Source: Glandiceps talaboti (lineage: Eukaryota > Hemichordata > Enteropneusta > Spengelidae). Taken from it: a DNA stretch of 64,000 nt. The position numbers were made by a program, and so were the translations under genes. Under the pieces are notes generated by a model. That model searched no databases, had not been told where the DNA came from, and worked only from the letters and a program-made list of their open reading frames with translations. Shown piece by piece: positions 1 to 11,100 of this stretch (positions are counted from its first letter, which is position 1; each line of letters starts with the position of its first letter). The stretch spans positions 2,000,001-2,064,000 of the forward strand of contig NC_135568.1 of NCBI RefSeq assembly GCF_964340395.1, read 5' to 3'.

Positions 1-177
1 GCATGCACAGACATGGGTCATTCATATAGCGCCCTCTCCAGGCTATGCCCATTGGATCTAGCTAAAGCAAAAGAGACACCAAACAGGCCAAAACATTACG
101 TTTTGATCATATTATACACTAACTTATTAAAGAGATCTTTACCATTACTTACTAGTACATACTTTCTGTGTTTGCAG
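1..177 (+). other. Intron of the METTL21A-like gene (partial)
   Basis: No exon is recognised here. The stretch ends in a pyrimidine-rich acceptor (tttctgtgtttgcag) directly before the first visible coding exon, so it is read as the 3' part of an intron. An open frame runs through it from position 13 but has no methyltransferase character before the acceptor. Confidence 0.6.
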
Positions 178-301
178 GCAATAGTTCTGTGTGATTACCT
201 GGAAAAATCTGTCAAGAAATCAAAGTTGAATCTGTCCAATCAGAGACTCATAGAACTGGGAGCTGGTACAGGATTGGTTGGAATGGTTGCAGCTTTGTTG
301 G
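178..301 (+). CDS. METTL21A: METTL21A-like methyltransferase, internal exon
   Basis: The exon runs from a TTTGCAG acceptor to a GTGAGT donor and ends one base into a codon. It encodes the SAM-binding motif I of a seven-beta-strand methyltransferase, seen as LIELGAGTGLVGMVAALLG. METTL21-family enzymes are known to methylate lysines on chaperones and elongation factors; METTL21A acts on HSP70 proteins in the cytosol. The upstream N-terminal exons are outside the window. The assignment to METTL21A rather than METTL21B/C/D rests on overall resemblance together with the next exon. Confidence 0.85.
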
Positions 302-600
302 GTGAGTAGGTCAAAGGTTAGACTGCACACTCCAGTCTCTGTCAACAGATGACCCCGATGACTGACCCCATTATTAGGCTCACATGTCCATAAGGTCACG
401 TGTACTGAATAGTGGGTCAATCTGTTGACAAAGATTAAAGTGTGCAGTTGAAAATTTCACAGGTAAAATTTCCAACGTTGTGTTTGGAACAAAAGGTCAA
501 TTCAATACTGTCCTATTATTATTAGTAGTAGTAGTGTTGAAAATACTACAACTGTCTGTGATTGTAATTCTCACTAATCTTTTTCATCTTCCCTGAACAG

Positions 601-995
601 GTGCAGATGTTATTGTCACAGACAGACAGATGGCATTGAAGCAACTTCAGGAAAATATCAACCGTAACTTGAAACCAACTGGAGACTCCTCAGAAATCAG
701 GATAAATGTCCAGGAGCTAGACTGGGGCCAAAATCTAGAGGACTATGCTGAACCTTTTGATATTATTCTTGGGGCTGATATCATTTATATTAAAGAAACA
801 TTTCCTGATTTATTGAAAACACTAATACACCTCAGTGACTGTAAAACATTGGTTCTTCTTAGTTGTCGAATCAGGTACGAGAAAGACTCAGATTTTATTG
901 AAAGTTTGAAAGACCACTTTTCAGTCACCAAGATTTTCTATGATGCTGCAACTGATGTAAGGATTTATAAAGTAATAAAACAATGTGAAAATTGA
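601..995 (+). CDS. METTL21A: METTL21A-like methyltransferase, terminal coding exon
   Basis: The acceptor is CCCTGAACAG. The split codon G|GT joins it in frame to the preceding exon, giving LLGADVIVTD across the junction, the usual motif II acidic strand end. Further family marks are DWGQNL and FDIILGADIIY; in the Class I 'DXXY' group of lysine methyltransferases the D-x-x-Y loop here (DIIY) contacts the substrate. The frame ends at TGA 993-995, giving about 130 residues in this exon and a C-terminus of normal length for METTL21A. Identity as METTL21A is inferred; membership of the family is clear. Confidence 0.88.
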
Positions 996-1039
996 CAATG
1001 TTTGTTGTTTTTGTTTGTCAAGGAGACTATATATTCACT

Positions 1040-1347
1040 GTTCAGTGAAAACATCATGAATATTCATGACCATGAGAACCTATTAGCTTCAGTGAAAACA
1101 TCATGAATATTCATGACCCTGAGAGCCTGTTACCTTCATTGAAATAATCATGAATATTCATGACCATGAGAGCCTATTACCTTCAGTGAAAACATTATGA
1201 ATATTCATGACCATGAGAGCCTATTACCTTCAGTGAAAACATGAATATTCATGACCATGAGAGCCTATTACCTTCAGTGAAAATATCATGAATATTCATG
1301 ACCAAAAGAGCCTATTACCTTCAGTGAAAATATCATGAATATTCATT
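1040..1347 (+). repeat. Minisatellite, about 48-bp unit, 7 copies
   Basis: Each unit carries the perfect 16-bp palindrome TCATGAATATTCATGA, followed by a stretch like gagagcctattaccttcagtg. It begins about 45 bp after the METTL21A-like stop codon, so it is probably within that 3' UTR or just beyond it. Units vary by small deletions around the palindrome. Confidence 0.85.
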
Positions 1348-1619
1348 GTTCAACCATTGCATAAACATTTCTGCTGTGTTGACTCCCAATATAGCAAAGA
1401 TCTCCAAATGGCAACAACTTCAAATTGATGTTTCTCTGAAATTGCATATAATGTAGGAGATGTAAAACCATGACATGAATCCATGGAACCCCAAGTTCCT
1501 GAAAATGTTTTTATTTCCTGGACTAGCGTTCCTTAAGTCGTGTGGAGGTGGATGTAATTGAAGGATACAGAAAACAAACAATGTTCACAAATATGAAACT
1601 ACAGAATGTTTATTTCTTG

Positions 1620-1625
1620 AATAAA
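1620..1625 (+). other. Candidate polyadenylation signal for the METTL21A-like gene
   Basis: AATAAA lies about 625 bp after the stop codon and is the first exact match on the + strand. An alternative is at about 3379. Only transcript ends can decide. Confidence 0.3.
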
Positions 1626-1902
1626 AATCCCCCCTTTCAGTTTATAGCAAAAAATCCCTGTGATGGAATATTTGAACCACTCAAGGCCTCGTTAATCACA
1701 CACACATACCTGTTAACATTATAAATGTAACTCATATATCAATGGAAGTACAATAACATGTAAATTCTTTAAAACAATATTCAACTAACTATTTATGTAT
1801 TCGATGATTAGGATGAAATATATGTAACTCTGAACTATACACAGAAGTTTGAAAAAAAATCAGACTATTACAGCAGAAATTATAATATATTCACTTTCAA
1901 TG

Positions 1903-2390
1903 ATCAAACATATTTTAATAAGGGTTATATTGAACCAAGTAACATCAATAAAATTATCAACATGAAAGACCTGTCCAACTAGTAACATTGACAAAAACTG
2001 AGATAAGTAATATCTATCCAAGTAGAGTAAGTCATAAACCATTTTAGGTGGGTACAACCAGATCTACGGCAGTGAGCAGAAATTAATATAACCAAGTCCA
2101 AGTTTATAGTATCGAATATGTTGCACCAACCCACTGTGGTCTATTACTTACATTAATTGAACAGGTGTTACTTATCTAAATTTTTGTTGGTGTTACTAGT
2201 TGGAAAGACGTTACTTACCTACAGTAAGTTGTTGTTGGTGTTACTTTTGGGGCAGACGTTACTAACGTACAGTAAGTTGTTGTTGTTGGTGTTACTAGTT
2301 TCACAGAGGCTACTTTTCAAACTTTCTGTTGATGTTACTAGTTGGAAAGATGTTACTTATCCACGTTTTTGTTGGTGTTAATACTTCATC
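1903..2390. mobile_element. Foldback-like element with tandem repeats in the right arm
   Basis: The stretch around 1935-2040, read in reverse complement, matches the repeated units at 2157-2390 (shared core GTTACTAGTTGGA preceded by TTACTTATCT). The right arm is about four degenerate copies of a roughly 50-bp unit; the left arm has one copy in the opposite sense. This inverted layout with an array in one arm resembles the foldback elements at 6058 and 13640. Confidence 0.5.
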
Positions 2391-2962
2391 GAATGTAGCT
2401 CTTACCAAACATGCTTGATCACTAAAACTGAACATGATTATAATTTCAGCTGTCTATAGTGATATGAAGATTACACGAATACATCACATAATTACAGTAT
2501 CATCTTATCATCTAAGACAAAAAACCAAATGATGAAAACATGCTTTTTGGTACATTCAAATATATTAGAATTAATTTGAGAATGTACAGGTTATAAAAAA
2601 TACTGTATCAAATTTATTAAGAGTGTACTTTGTTGAGGTTATGATGTATTGCATAGGATTATTAAAATTGCTACTAAAAATGGATTTAAATATGTATATA
2701 CAAAAATTTCATCAAAGAGCTAATGAAACTCAAAATTTTTTTGAATCTATTTTAGATTATATTTTTAGATATATCTGATGTGACTTTATGGGCATTGCCA
2801 ACATTTCATCTGTTACTACTAATTTTTTAAGTTTTTATTATTTCATTATGCAAAATGGATATTTATGGAGTTTACATTAAAATATTGTTAAACTTGGTAA
2901 CTCTAGCATTACTTTTAAGTAAAATATGTAAAAATGAAATTCAACAATTTTTGTTTGGTTTA

Positions 2963-3193
2963 CATCTACCTAGTCTAGTTCCTATACGGTATCATTACGA
3001 TTTACACCTAGTCTAGTTCCTATATGGTATCGTTACGATTTACACCTAGTCTAGTTCCTATACGGTATCGTTACGATTTACACCTAGTCTAGTTCCTATA
3101 CGGTATCGTTACGATTTACACCTAGTCTAGTTCCTATACGGTATCATTACGATTTACACCTAGTCTAGTTCCTATATGGTATCGTTGTCATTT
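2963..3193 (+). repeat. Minisatellite, 37-bp unit, about 6 copies
   Basis: The unit contains CTAGTCTAGTTCCTATACGG then tatcgttacgatttacac. The same core in reverse complement makes up the much larger array at 57355-59095, whose unit is longer by about 9 bp. Confidence 0.85.
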
Positions 3194-4411
3194 ACATAAT
3201 GAGAGACCACACTGGCATACAGACTACATCTACCAACAGTTTCTTACTTAATGCAAAGACAAGGAAGACTTCCTTGTCTGTGTTTAATGTCAACAGAAAA
3301 CAATTCCCAATCATAATAATTTCATGTATGTTGTTTTTTATCATTCATGACAGATCTACGGTCATGACCTTTAAACAGAAATAAAGCTATATAGGCAACC
3401 CACGATTAACCACTAACTTTTTTACACGTGATAGATTGCACAAGCACAAGTGAGTGATAGTGCTGTCTTGGTTATATGGATACATTCACCCTATAATCAG
3501 ATAGTGTCAACGCTGAATGAGGTTAAATATGTGACTTCAAAACTTTCTATCAGAGATGCTAACCTACTGTGAGTATAACTTCTGAGATGCTAATCTACTG
3601 TGGGTATTATTATATCATGTCCATCGATAACTAACCAAAATATTGCACCAATATTTTTAGTTGAATTTTGTATTTGCAAACATAACAGTTTCATTGATAT
3701 TAATTCTCAAAGACCCTGTGATATACATGTCTTTTTATACTCAATACAAAAACTATTTTTAAATTCACACGATATCTGTGTTTTTTCTCCGGTGATCTTT
3801 GATTTCTTTATCTGATGTGGACAAGTGTTGATTGCAAATATGTCTGACAAGGAGGTGATAATACATGCTTTACTGAGTACGACAACATTAAATAAATTAA
3901 AAAATATGAATTGTTAAAACAATTATGACAAACATTATTTAAGTACAGCTGAAGTCAGAGGCTTTCAAAGAAATAATAAAAGTGAATTAATATAGACCTT
4001 ACAACAAATAAACTCTAAACCATTCACACGAATAGTATATGTGGTATTTGCACTACATCTATGCAACCATATTTCATATTGATTGTGGCTCAATGTAAAT
4101 TCTGTCTATTTTGGATTGTCAAATCTGAATTCAAGTCATGATTTTGAAAAATAAAAATAGGTATTTGTTGATTATCAGTGACATGAAATAATCACTATCG
4201 TATTTATTACAACTTTTATAGCACTAAAACATTCAACTTTGCTTATGTAAGTTCATGTCCTCTGACAGTTTGGTCCATTCTAGATTGATGATCTGATGGC
4301 ACCCTGTTCATCAGAGGAATCATGACATTGTATGAAATGAAAGAATCAAAGAAGGTAGAAAATATCCCTGTATGATTGTACATCTGTCATTGACAGACCA
4401 AACTCTCTAAT

Positions 4412-4705
4412 ATGCAAATGTTAACCCCAACCTCAGTAAGATTACATTCACTAATATGCAAATTGTGACCTTATAAACTTTCACTACGAGAGATTACACT
4501 CATTAATATGCAAATTATGCACCTTTTCATCATGGCAAACATCTCTAATATGCAAATTTTAACCTGAACTTCCATTTAGATTAAATTCATTAATATGCAA
4601 ATTATAACCCTATGTCTTTACCTGGGAAATTTAATGTTTTCTGATACACATAATGGTTTTCATTTTAAATTACTTTGAAAGGACTAACTTCTCTACTATG
4701 CAAAT
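4412..4705 (+). promoter_or_regulatory. Cluster of six ATGCAAAT octamers
   Basis: Exact ATGCAAAT octamers, the classical POU-domain (Oct) site, lie at 4412, 4456, 4508, 4550, 4595 and 4698. Spacing is 42-52 bp for the first five, so they are units of a decayed tandem repeat (ctctaatatgcaaatt...). Regulatory function is conjecture; the repeat structure is seen. Confidence 0.35.
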
Positions 4706-4780
4706 TACGACTATTTACTTAGAACACTCTTCTCCACTTAAAATGGGACGTAAACTTGAGTCTGTAAGGTATGCCATTAC

Positions 4781-4902
4781 ACATGTGTCAACCCTTTTCA
4801 CTGAGCTGGACAGGCTGGTGAGGGCATAATGACAGGGCGCCCTCACACATCTGTCAACCCTTTTCACTGAGCTGGACAGGATGGTGAGGGCATAGTGACA
4901 GG
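4781..4902 (+). repeat. Two-copy tandem duplication, about 67 bp
   Basis: Both copies contain gtcaacccttttcactgagc followed by tggacagg and a tggtgagggcat stretch; they differ at few positions. Confidence 0.8.
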
Positions 4903-5278
4903 ACTTATCATACAGTTGACATTTACTGCAATCAGCTGAAAAATAAATGTTGCATATATTGTCCAAAGTATATTTAAATGTCATGGTAACTTAATAAAAT
5001 TAAAACTACCTGGTAACTGAAATTTCAATTTACAATTTCATCTGATAAAATCCATAAAATCAATTACATTTACTTGTAAGCCTTAACAATTTCATTGTTT
5101 TTAGCTTTAGTCAAAATTTGTCAGAAATAAAGAGACATCAAAACTTCAAGTCCTCAAAAGTTTATAACATTATGACAGATTTTGCAGCTCTATAGAAAGA
5201 ATGTTAATTTATGCATAATTTATTATATTAAAATGTCATAAAAGTTATACAGCTATTTTAGCTTTACAGACAAAATTA

Positions 5279-5835
5279 TTAAAGGTACACTTGCTGTAAC
5301 TGAAACATTTTTTTGAAATTGTTTGGTTAGATAAAATGACTTGTAATATTGTACACTGAACAGTATTACATCACATATGGATAGACATATTTGTGTAATT
5401 GTACACATAGCATGGTGTGTGATACAATCTGATTAAAATCTGATGTGGTGAAAGCAGCTAGATGTCTTTATTTATCTCTATTTCCATCGTGTTGTGTCGT
5501 TTATTTTGTTCCATGTGGGAAGGCAGTGATCAGTCGGAACAAAACAAACGACACAAAATGATGGAAACAGAGGTAAATAAAGACATCACCACAGCATATT
5601 TTAATTAGATTGGGTGTGATATATCAAATCAAATTGATTTTAGTGTCTGCACCCAAAAATCAGCACCCCAATGAATCATAATTTCAACTTAATTACTAAA
5701 CCGTAGATAGACAAAAGACCTACTAATTAACATGTATGTATGTCTACTTTTTGTTATTTTAACAATTTTCAGTGAATATATTGTTGGTTGTCTGATCAAA
5801 AAAATAATGTCCAGTTACAGCTAATGCAGCTTTAA
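5279..5835. mobile_element. MITE family with TTAA ends, copy 1 (with nested hairpin)
   Basis: The ends are terminal inverted repeats: TTAAAGGTACACTTGCTG on the left, and on the right the reverse complement of TTAAAGCTGCATTAGCTG, both followed by TAACTG. A second copy is at 23434-23833 and a decayed inverted one at about 51079-51290; all share gtacac-tgaacagtatta and tcagtgaatat-type internal segments. It is longer than the second copy because it holds the hairpin at 5462-5588. No open frame for a transposase is present, so it is non-autonomous. Confidence 0.7.
5462..5588. repeat. Long near-perfect hairpin, about 52-bp stem
   Basis: The left arm begins gatgtctttatttatctcta; the reverse complement of the right end begins gatgtctttatttacctctg. 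Pairing continues through the tttccatc-ttgtgtcgttt-ttttgttcc segments with few mismatches around a loop of about 24 bases. It sits inside the MITE at 5279-5835 and is absent from that family's second copy, so it looks like a nested insertion. It could also fold as RNA. Confidence 0.75.
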
Positions 5836-6057
5836 AGTACATGTTAATGTAAAAATAGAATTTACGTTAAAACATTCAGTTATAATAAAGGCAGTGATTG
5901 CTTTAAGCCAGTAGAATACAATACAATGGAAACTCTTTATAATCAAACTCATTTGGAGAAATGTCAAATAAAACATGGACCTAAACTTGTTAAATTGTGT
6001 ACTTTGACGGTAGATCTATATGTTACATAGTCATCTGGCAATTCATTTCTGTTTTAG

Positions 6058-6640
6058 CTGCAAGTACAACCGGTACCAGTGACAGGCATTACAAGCACAA
6101 CTTGTTACAAACAGAGAAAGTAAACAACTGAATTAGATTAATAACACTTGGCACAACATGTTGGAAGTACAGAGACTTGTATTACATCCCATTGTTTGAT
6201 AAGAACAGTTTTATGGTCGCTTTACATGTACATGAAATACCAAGGGAACTTGATATGAGCTATTATGTAAAACAAAGCCATAAAACTGTTCTTATCAAAC
6301 AATGGAGTGTAATACTTTTCTCTGTACTTCCAACATGTTAAGCCAAGGGTTATTAGTCTAAATCATTTAATTTACTTTCCCTTTTTGTAACATGTTCTGT
6401 TTGTAACTGCTTGTCTGCCACTGGTTGTAACATTATCTGTTTGTAACTGTTTGCCTGTCACTGGTTGTAACGAGTTCTGTTTGTAACTGCTTGTCTGTCA
6501 CTGGTTGTAACATTATCTGTTTGTAACTGCTTGCCTGTCACTGGTTGTAACATGTTCTGTTTGTAACTGCTTGTCTGTCACTGGTTGTAACATTATCTGT
6601 TTGTAAATGCTTGCCTGTCACTGGTTGTATCTGTACTCTA
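6058..6640. mobile_element. Foldback element family A, copy 1, with tandem repeats in the right arm
   Basis: An inner stem of over 100 bp pairs 6120-6215 with 6285-6375 (shared core ttgtttgataagaacagttt and tgttggaagtacagaga). Beyond the stem, the right arm continues into about six copies of a 39-40-bp unit (gcttgcctgtcactggttgt + aac-ttctgtttgtaa). The left arm ends in one inverted unit (accagtgacaggcattacaa). Other copies are at 47365-48045 and 55588-56112. Confidence 0.75.
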
Positions 6641-7276
6641 TTGGAAAGATAAGCTTTGAGGATATAACATGTTGTTTGTAATAACAGGGTGTTCACTATA
6701 ACAAAGTTCATTATAAAGAGGTTTCCACAGTGTATTGTGTAACTGGTGTAAATCTGTACATGCAGGATTCAAATGACAAAATGAATATACAGTGTAATAA
6801 AACTCACAAGAAAATAATACTATTGAATAAAATTATTGAAACTTTGCATGCTTTGGAAACTTGACAGATAAAATGGTTCAAATTGTATAAAAATTATACG
6901 ATAGTGTATAGAACTGCAAAGAACAATGACTAGGTGTGTAAATACATACAAAATGGTCTGTATAGCAATTCAAAATTTAATAAGACAATAATTTCCATCA
7001 CTCATTTTTTCATATTTCATTTTGACATTTATTACTTATTGAATTAATATTTTGTAAATTTCTTTGACGTTAGGCGTTTTGATGAAATTCTGCTCTGGCT
7101 TATTAAAATCAATGCTATTTTAAACATTCACTGTAAAAGTGGCCTGTTTTAAAATCTGAAAATTCCTTTCTTTTCATATTCAAACTTTTGGCTCCTGGTA
7201 ATTTAGGGAAATAACATTGTTATTCAGCAACTAGTAATACGACATATTCCGGTTACTGAAATTCATTTCTCGGGTG

Positions 7277-7292
7277 TGCCACTAGAGGGCAG
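7277..7292 (+). promoter_or_regulatory. CTCF-like motif
   Basis: TGCCACTAGAGGGCAG agrees with the core of the animal CTCF consensus. It lies about 480 bp past the LRP2 stop codon in the gap between the convergent genes. A matching motif in the opposite orientation is at 12920-12935. Confidence 0.4.
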
Positions 7293-7768
7293 TCACCAGC
7301 GTTAGCAAACTGGGGGCTAAAAGTTTTGTCATGGCCACTGGTTGCAAGAAGCAGGGAATGAACTTTGTGTGTGTGTGAAAGTACTTTGTGTTCTTGAAAG
7401 AATTTTGCAATTGAGAGTAGGTATGTTTTGACAACTGGTATTTGTTAATAAAATAATATTTATGGGAACAACATAGAGAATGTGTGGTAGCTTAGTGTCT
7501 GCTGTCTTTATGCTACAATACATAATCTAGCCCTCACTTCCTGCCAACAAATGAAGAGCACTCCTAGTGGCCAAACCATGAAATCTTTTATCTTTCCTAT
7601 AACCAGAACATGATGTATTCTTCCTACAAAGCCATTATTTTTTAACTTTCAAAAACTCATTATTTTGTTTTGTATGACAAAATGTCACCTCAACATGTGT
7701 TATCATTAAAAAAAGACGCATAAAAAACCTTGTAATACAAAAATAATTTGTGTAGGTAAAATATGTAG

Positions 7769-8107
7769 TTACTCGTCATGTGTTGCTTTTTGTACCAATT
7801 GAGCAGTATCTTCTCCCACATCATCAGCTGGACTGTATGCAGGGGGTCCTCCAGGGGGTAATGAAGATTCCTTCACATCAGGAAGTGATTCTTTAGGAGG
7901 TGGAAGCTTTTCTGATGCTGGTTCTGGAATGTCTTTTATGATATCTTCCATTGAGACAGCATTTTCTGGTTCTGTGTGTTCCGTTTTTTCAAATGTTGGA
8001 TCAGTAGATGACTCACCCACCGTTTGCATTGACATTTCATAGATAGGATTACTGAAGGCTGTAGTATTTACAGGATCTATTCGGAATTCTCCTTGAATAA
8101 CGGGTTC
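7769..8107 (-). CDS. LRP2: LRP2 exon -1 (last): cytoplasmic tail
   Basis: The acceptor is TGTTATTTCAG; the stop TAA is at 7769-7771; 112 codons. It carries FSNPIYEM, an FxNPxY-type signal that in this family binds PTB adaptors and drives clathrin endocytosis. Downstream is an acidic, Pro/Glu-rich stretch, then GGPPAYSP with a PPxY motif, and the end [13 protein letters not shown], which parallels the end of vertebrate megalin. The whole tail is about 155 residues, shorter than the roughly 210 of mammals, and I see only one NPxY. The 3' UTR end is not resolved; TTTATT at 7028 (AATAAA on the - strand) is one candidate signal. Confidence 0.92.
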   Translation of the reverse strand, partial: EPVIQGEFRIDPVNTTAFSNPIYEMSMQTVGESSTDPTFEKTEHTEPENAVSMEDIIKDIPEPASEKLPPPKESLPDVKESSLPPGGPPAYSPADDVGEDTAQLVQKATHDE

Positions 8108-11100
8108 CTGAAATAACAATCATATGCTTTTTTCTTATGTCTTTTAATCATGGAAAGGAGTACTCTTGTCAAATTCTCAGTACCTGCAATAGCATTTTAC
8201 CGCACGCTAGAGAGTTAGAATGGAACAAGAAGATCGACTTATTCTCAGTACCTGCAATAGCATTTTACCTCACGCTAGAGAGTTAAAATGGAACAAGAAG
8301 ATCGACTTATTCTCAGTACCTGCGATAGCATTTTACCTCACGCTAGAGAGTTAAAATGGAACAAGAAGATCGACTTATTCTCAGTACCTGCGATAGCATT
8401 TTACCTCACGCTAGAGATCTAGAGTCAAAATGGAACAAGAAAGTCGACCATTCTCATGCATGCCTATAGTAATGCATGTGAAGCATGTGGAGCGGAAGTT
8501 ATGGTGTCCGCCAAGAAATCGAATGTTCATTATTTTAATGGTGCACCTAGGGAGTAATATTCTATTTCAGGTACTGAGAATCATGGGAAATTGATCAGTA
8601 CCGAGAGTTCATCATTGCTAGGCTTAGATATATCAGTAGTACTACCACATCAAAGTGACTATATAGAGTTTAAATTAGGCGGCACTGTGGTTTTTACATC
8701 TCACACAAGATTGAGTTCATAGGTCATATACAGTCTTAACCCTTTCACCACCAGTACCCCATATATGGGGACGCGCTAAGGCGCCCACCAGTACCCCATA
8801 TATGGGGACGGCAAAGTTCATTCACCCATGGTTTGCCTATCTCGCCGTTATGCCGTTAAACGGCAGCTATTGCTGCAAAACTTGCTGCCATAACTAGTTC
8901 CACACATGCGTATTAGCTATGTTTTGCTTGTCTGCCATTTTGAACACATGGAAGTGAACGGTTTAGAAATAGGACCGAAATGACGAGCGATCGTAATTTT
9001 TGTGTGCGTTTTTCGCTGACAAAATCAAATTTCAACATTGCGGAAGTAACCAACGGCTCTTATAACATCTCCTACGATGTCAATTTGTCAACCGTCCAAA
9101 GAAATTTCCACTGAATTTTACCAGAAATACATCGTTGAATATATGTAGTTGGTCGTGGGAACGGTACAAGCATCAGAAGTACCGCTAAGTTCGTGTTATC
9201 TCCCAACGGGGAATTTACGGGTGTCGTAGTGAAAGTCGGCAAAATGCGTAACTTGTTGACCCGTAGTCTGCGCCCATACTATCGTCTTGGGACCAATTTT
9301 TATCGATGTAAAGAATTAATTTGTTCATATTTCTTTGTGGTAATGTTCAATAATGAATAATACTCATACAAGTTCAATTTATACTGGTCAATGGTGGGTA
9401 GATTACGCACGATCTGACGATTTTCCGATCGGATTTTTAGCGTGCGTTTTTTTAGGAAAAATTCAAATTTCAACATGGCCGCAGCCAAAATCGTCTCCCC
9501 AAACATCGTTTACGATGTAAATAACGGTTCTGTTCGTGAAAAATTCTGTTAAATTTCGACGTGGATGGCATTTTTGACTACAAGTAGGTGGCTGTATGAA
9601 CTCAGTGTACTCTATGTAACCATCACGTTACAGCGACGTACGTTCAAAATGCTAGCTGCATATTTCCGTTGATCGGTGTGCATGTCGGCAAATACCACCA
9701 CCTTGCCCATCCGATTTTGGCGCCGATACTACCGACTTATGGACATTTTTTACCGATTTAGAGAATAAATTCAGTGATAATTTTTTGCTGTCTTGTCAAA
9801 TACTGAATTATATTTACAGAAGCTCACTTTCCAGATTGTCTTGAGGTGATGACTTTAGATATTTTAGTACACTTTCAATGCCAGTGGGGATGGACTGCAG
9901 CGTCATAAATGGATTATTGAGCCGTTAATTATTTTAATTCAAATTTAATACGACTGAAAATATCATTTTCTGCCAAATTTTCGCCAATTTTGACCATTGA
10001 ACCAGTGTACAGAAGTTTTGTAGGAACTTAAATGTTGGCATTTTGAATTTTGTTTGTGACATAAATATTTTGTTTATTTGTGATGTCAATAAATAAACAA
10101 CCTGTCTTTGTTTTATTAATATTTTATTACTTTAATCCATATTTCTGTTGTGTGTGTGATAGATGACTATGAATTTGCATCTATGATGTAGAAAATTTAT
10201 TTTCCATTCAAATGATACCTTATTTTTAAAAAATAGGCAACTCTGAGTATTTTTATATCAGTTTGATTACATACCACTCACTCTCACATTATGTTAGTGA
10301 GGGGGCCGGTGGAGCACAAACAATCCCATGAGGCCAATGGTGGTGAAAGAGTTAAAATAGACATGAACAACTGTATGACATATTGATAGTGTGTACACAC
10401 TGTCTGTCATAAATTCCATTTTGTCTTGTTTGCCCTTTGACATTTGCACACGTATCACCTAAACAAGTTGTAGGAAGCATGTACATTTCTTGAATTTACC
10501 ATGTACATGTTAATATTTGCTAAACATGTGGTGATAAGTATGTACATTTCTAGGATTTACCATGTACATGTTAGAGTTAGCATGTGGAACATTCAGAAAT
10601 AAGCATGACAACAATACAAATGCTATGAAATGCTTATTTTTACTGAAATAAGCATGTGACATGCTTCTGACATGCTTGTGAACCGCTTAATAAGCAGTTC
10701 AGTTTTGTAAGGGACTGTATACAAATGTGTAGAACTTACCCCATTAGCTGTGACATCGCCATCATCACTGAGGTAGGCTGGAGTACCCAGATCAACATTC
10801 ATACCACTACGGAATGATACACTTTGATCTGTACTGTACTTGCCCCTATAAAGGAATACAAGAGAAAAGTAACCATTTGAATATAAAAATAATATTATTT
10901 ATTACTTTAAAAAACAAATGCTTTCCATGTAAAAACAAAGTGCTGTACAATACTATATAAATAGAAAATTGCTTTGTTGAACTCTGTGAAGTGTGAATGC
11001 TAGTCTGAGTATGGTGTGCGTACTCCAAGTATATGTATGGATGCTAGTCTGAGTATGGTGTACTCCAAGTAACTGTATGGATGCTAGTCTGAGTATGGTG

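Larger units (their letters stand above)
996..7768. other. Intergenic region between two convergent genes
   Basis: No supported coding region was found in these 6.8 kb. It must hold both 3' UTRs and polyadenylation sites. It contains minisatellites (1040-1347, 2157-2390, 2963-3193), foldback or MITE elements (1903-2390, 5279-5835, 6058-6640), an octamer cluster (4412-4705), a 67-bp duplication (4781-4902) and a CTCF-like site (7277-7292). The rest is AT-rich sequence in which I see nothing recognisable. Confidence 0.7.

Noticed and set aside
4715-4984. 89-codon minus-strand frame with repeated cysteines
   Set aside because: It is a translation of the 67-bp duplication; cysteine spacing fits no domain and there is no splice support.
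7555-7576. Third CTCF-like site (ctcctagtggcca)
   Set aside because: The reverse complement deviates in the GGGGG/GAGGG part of the core; too weak to list.
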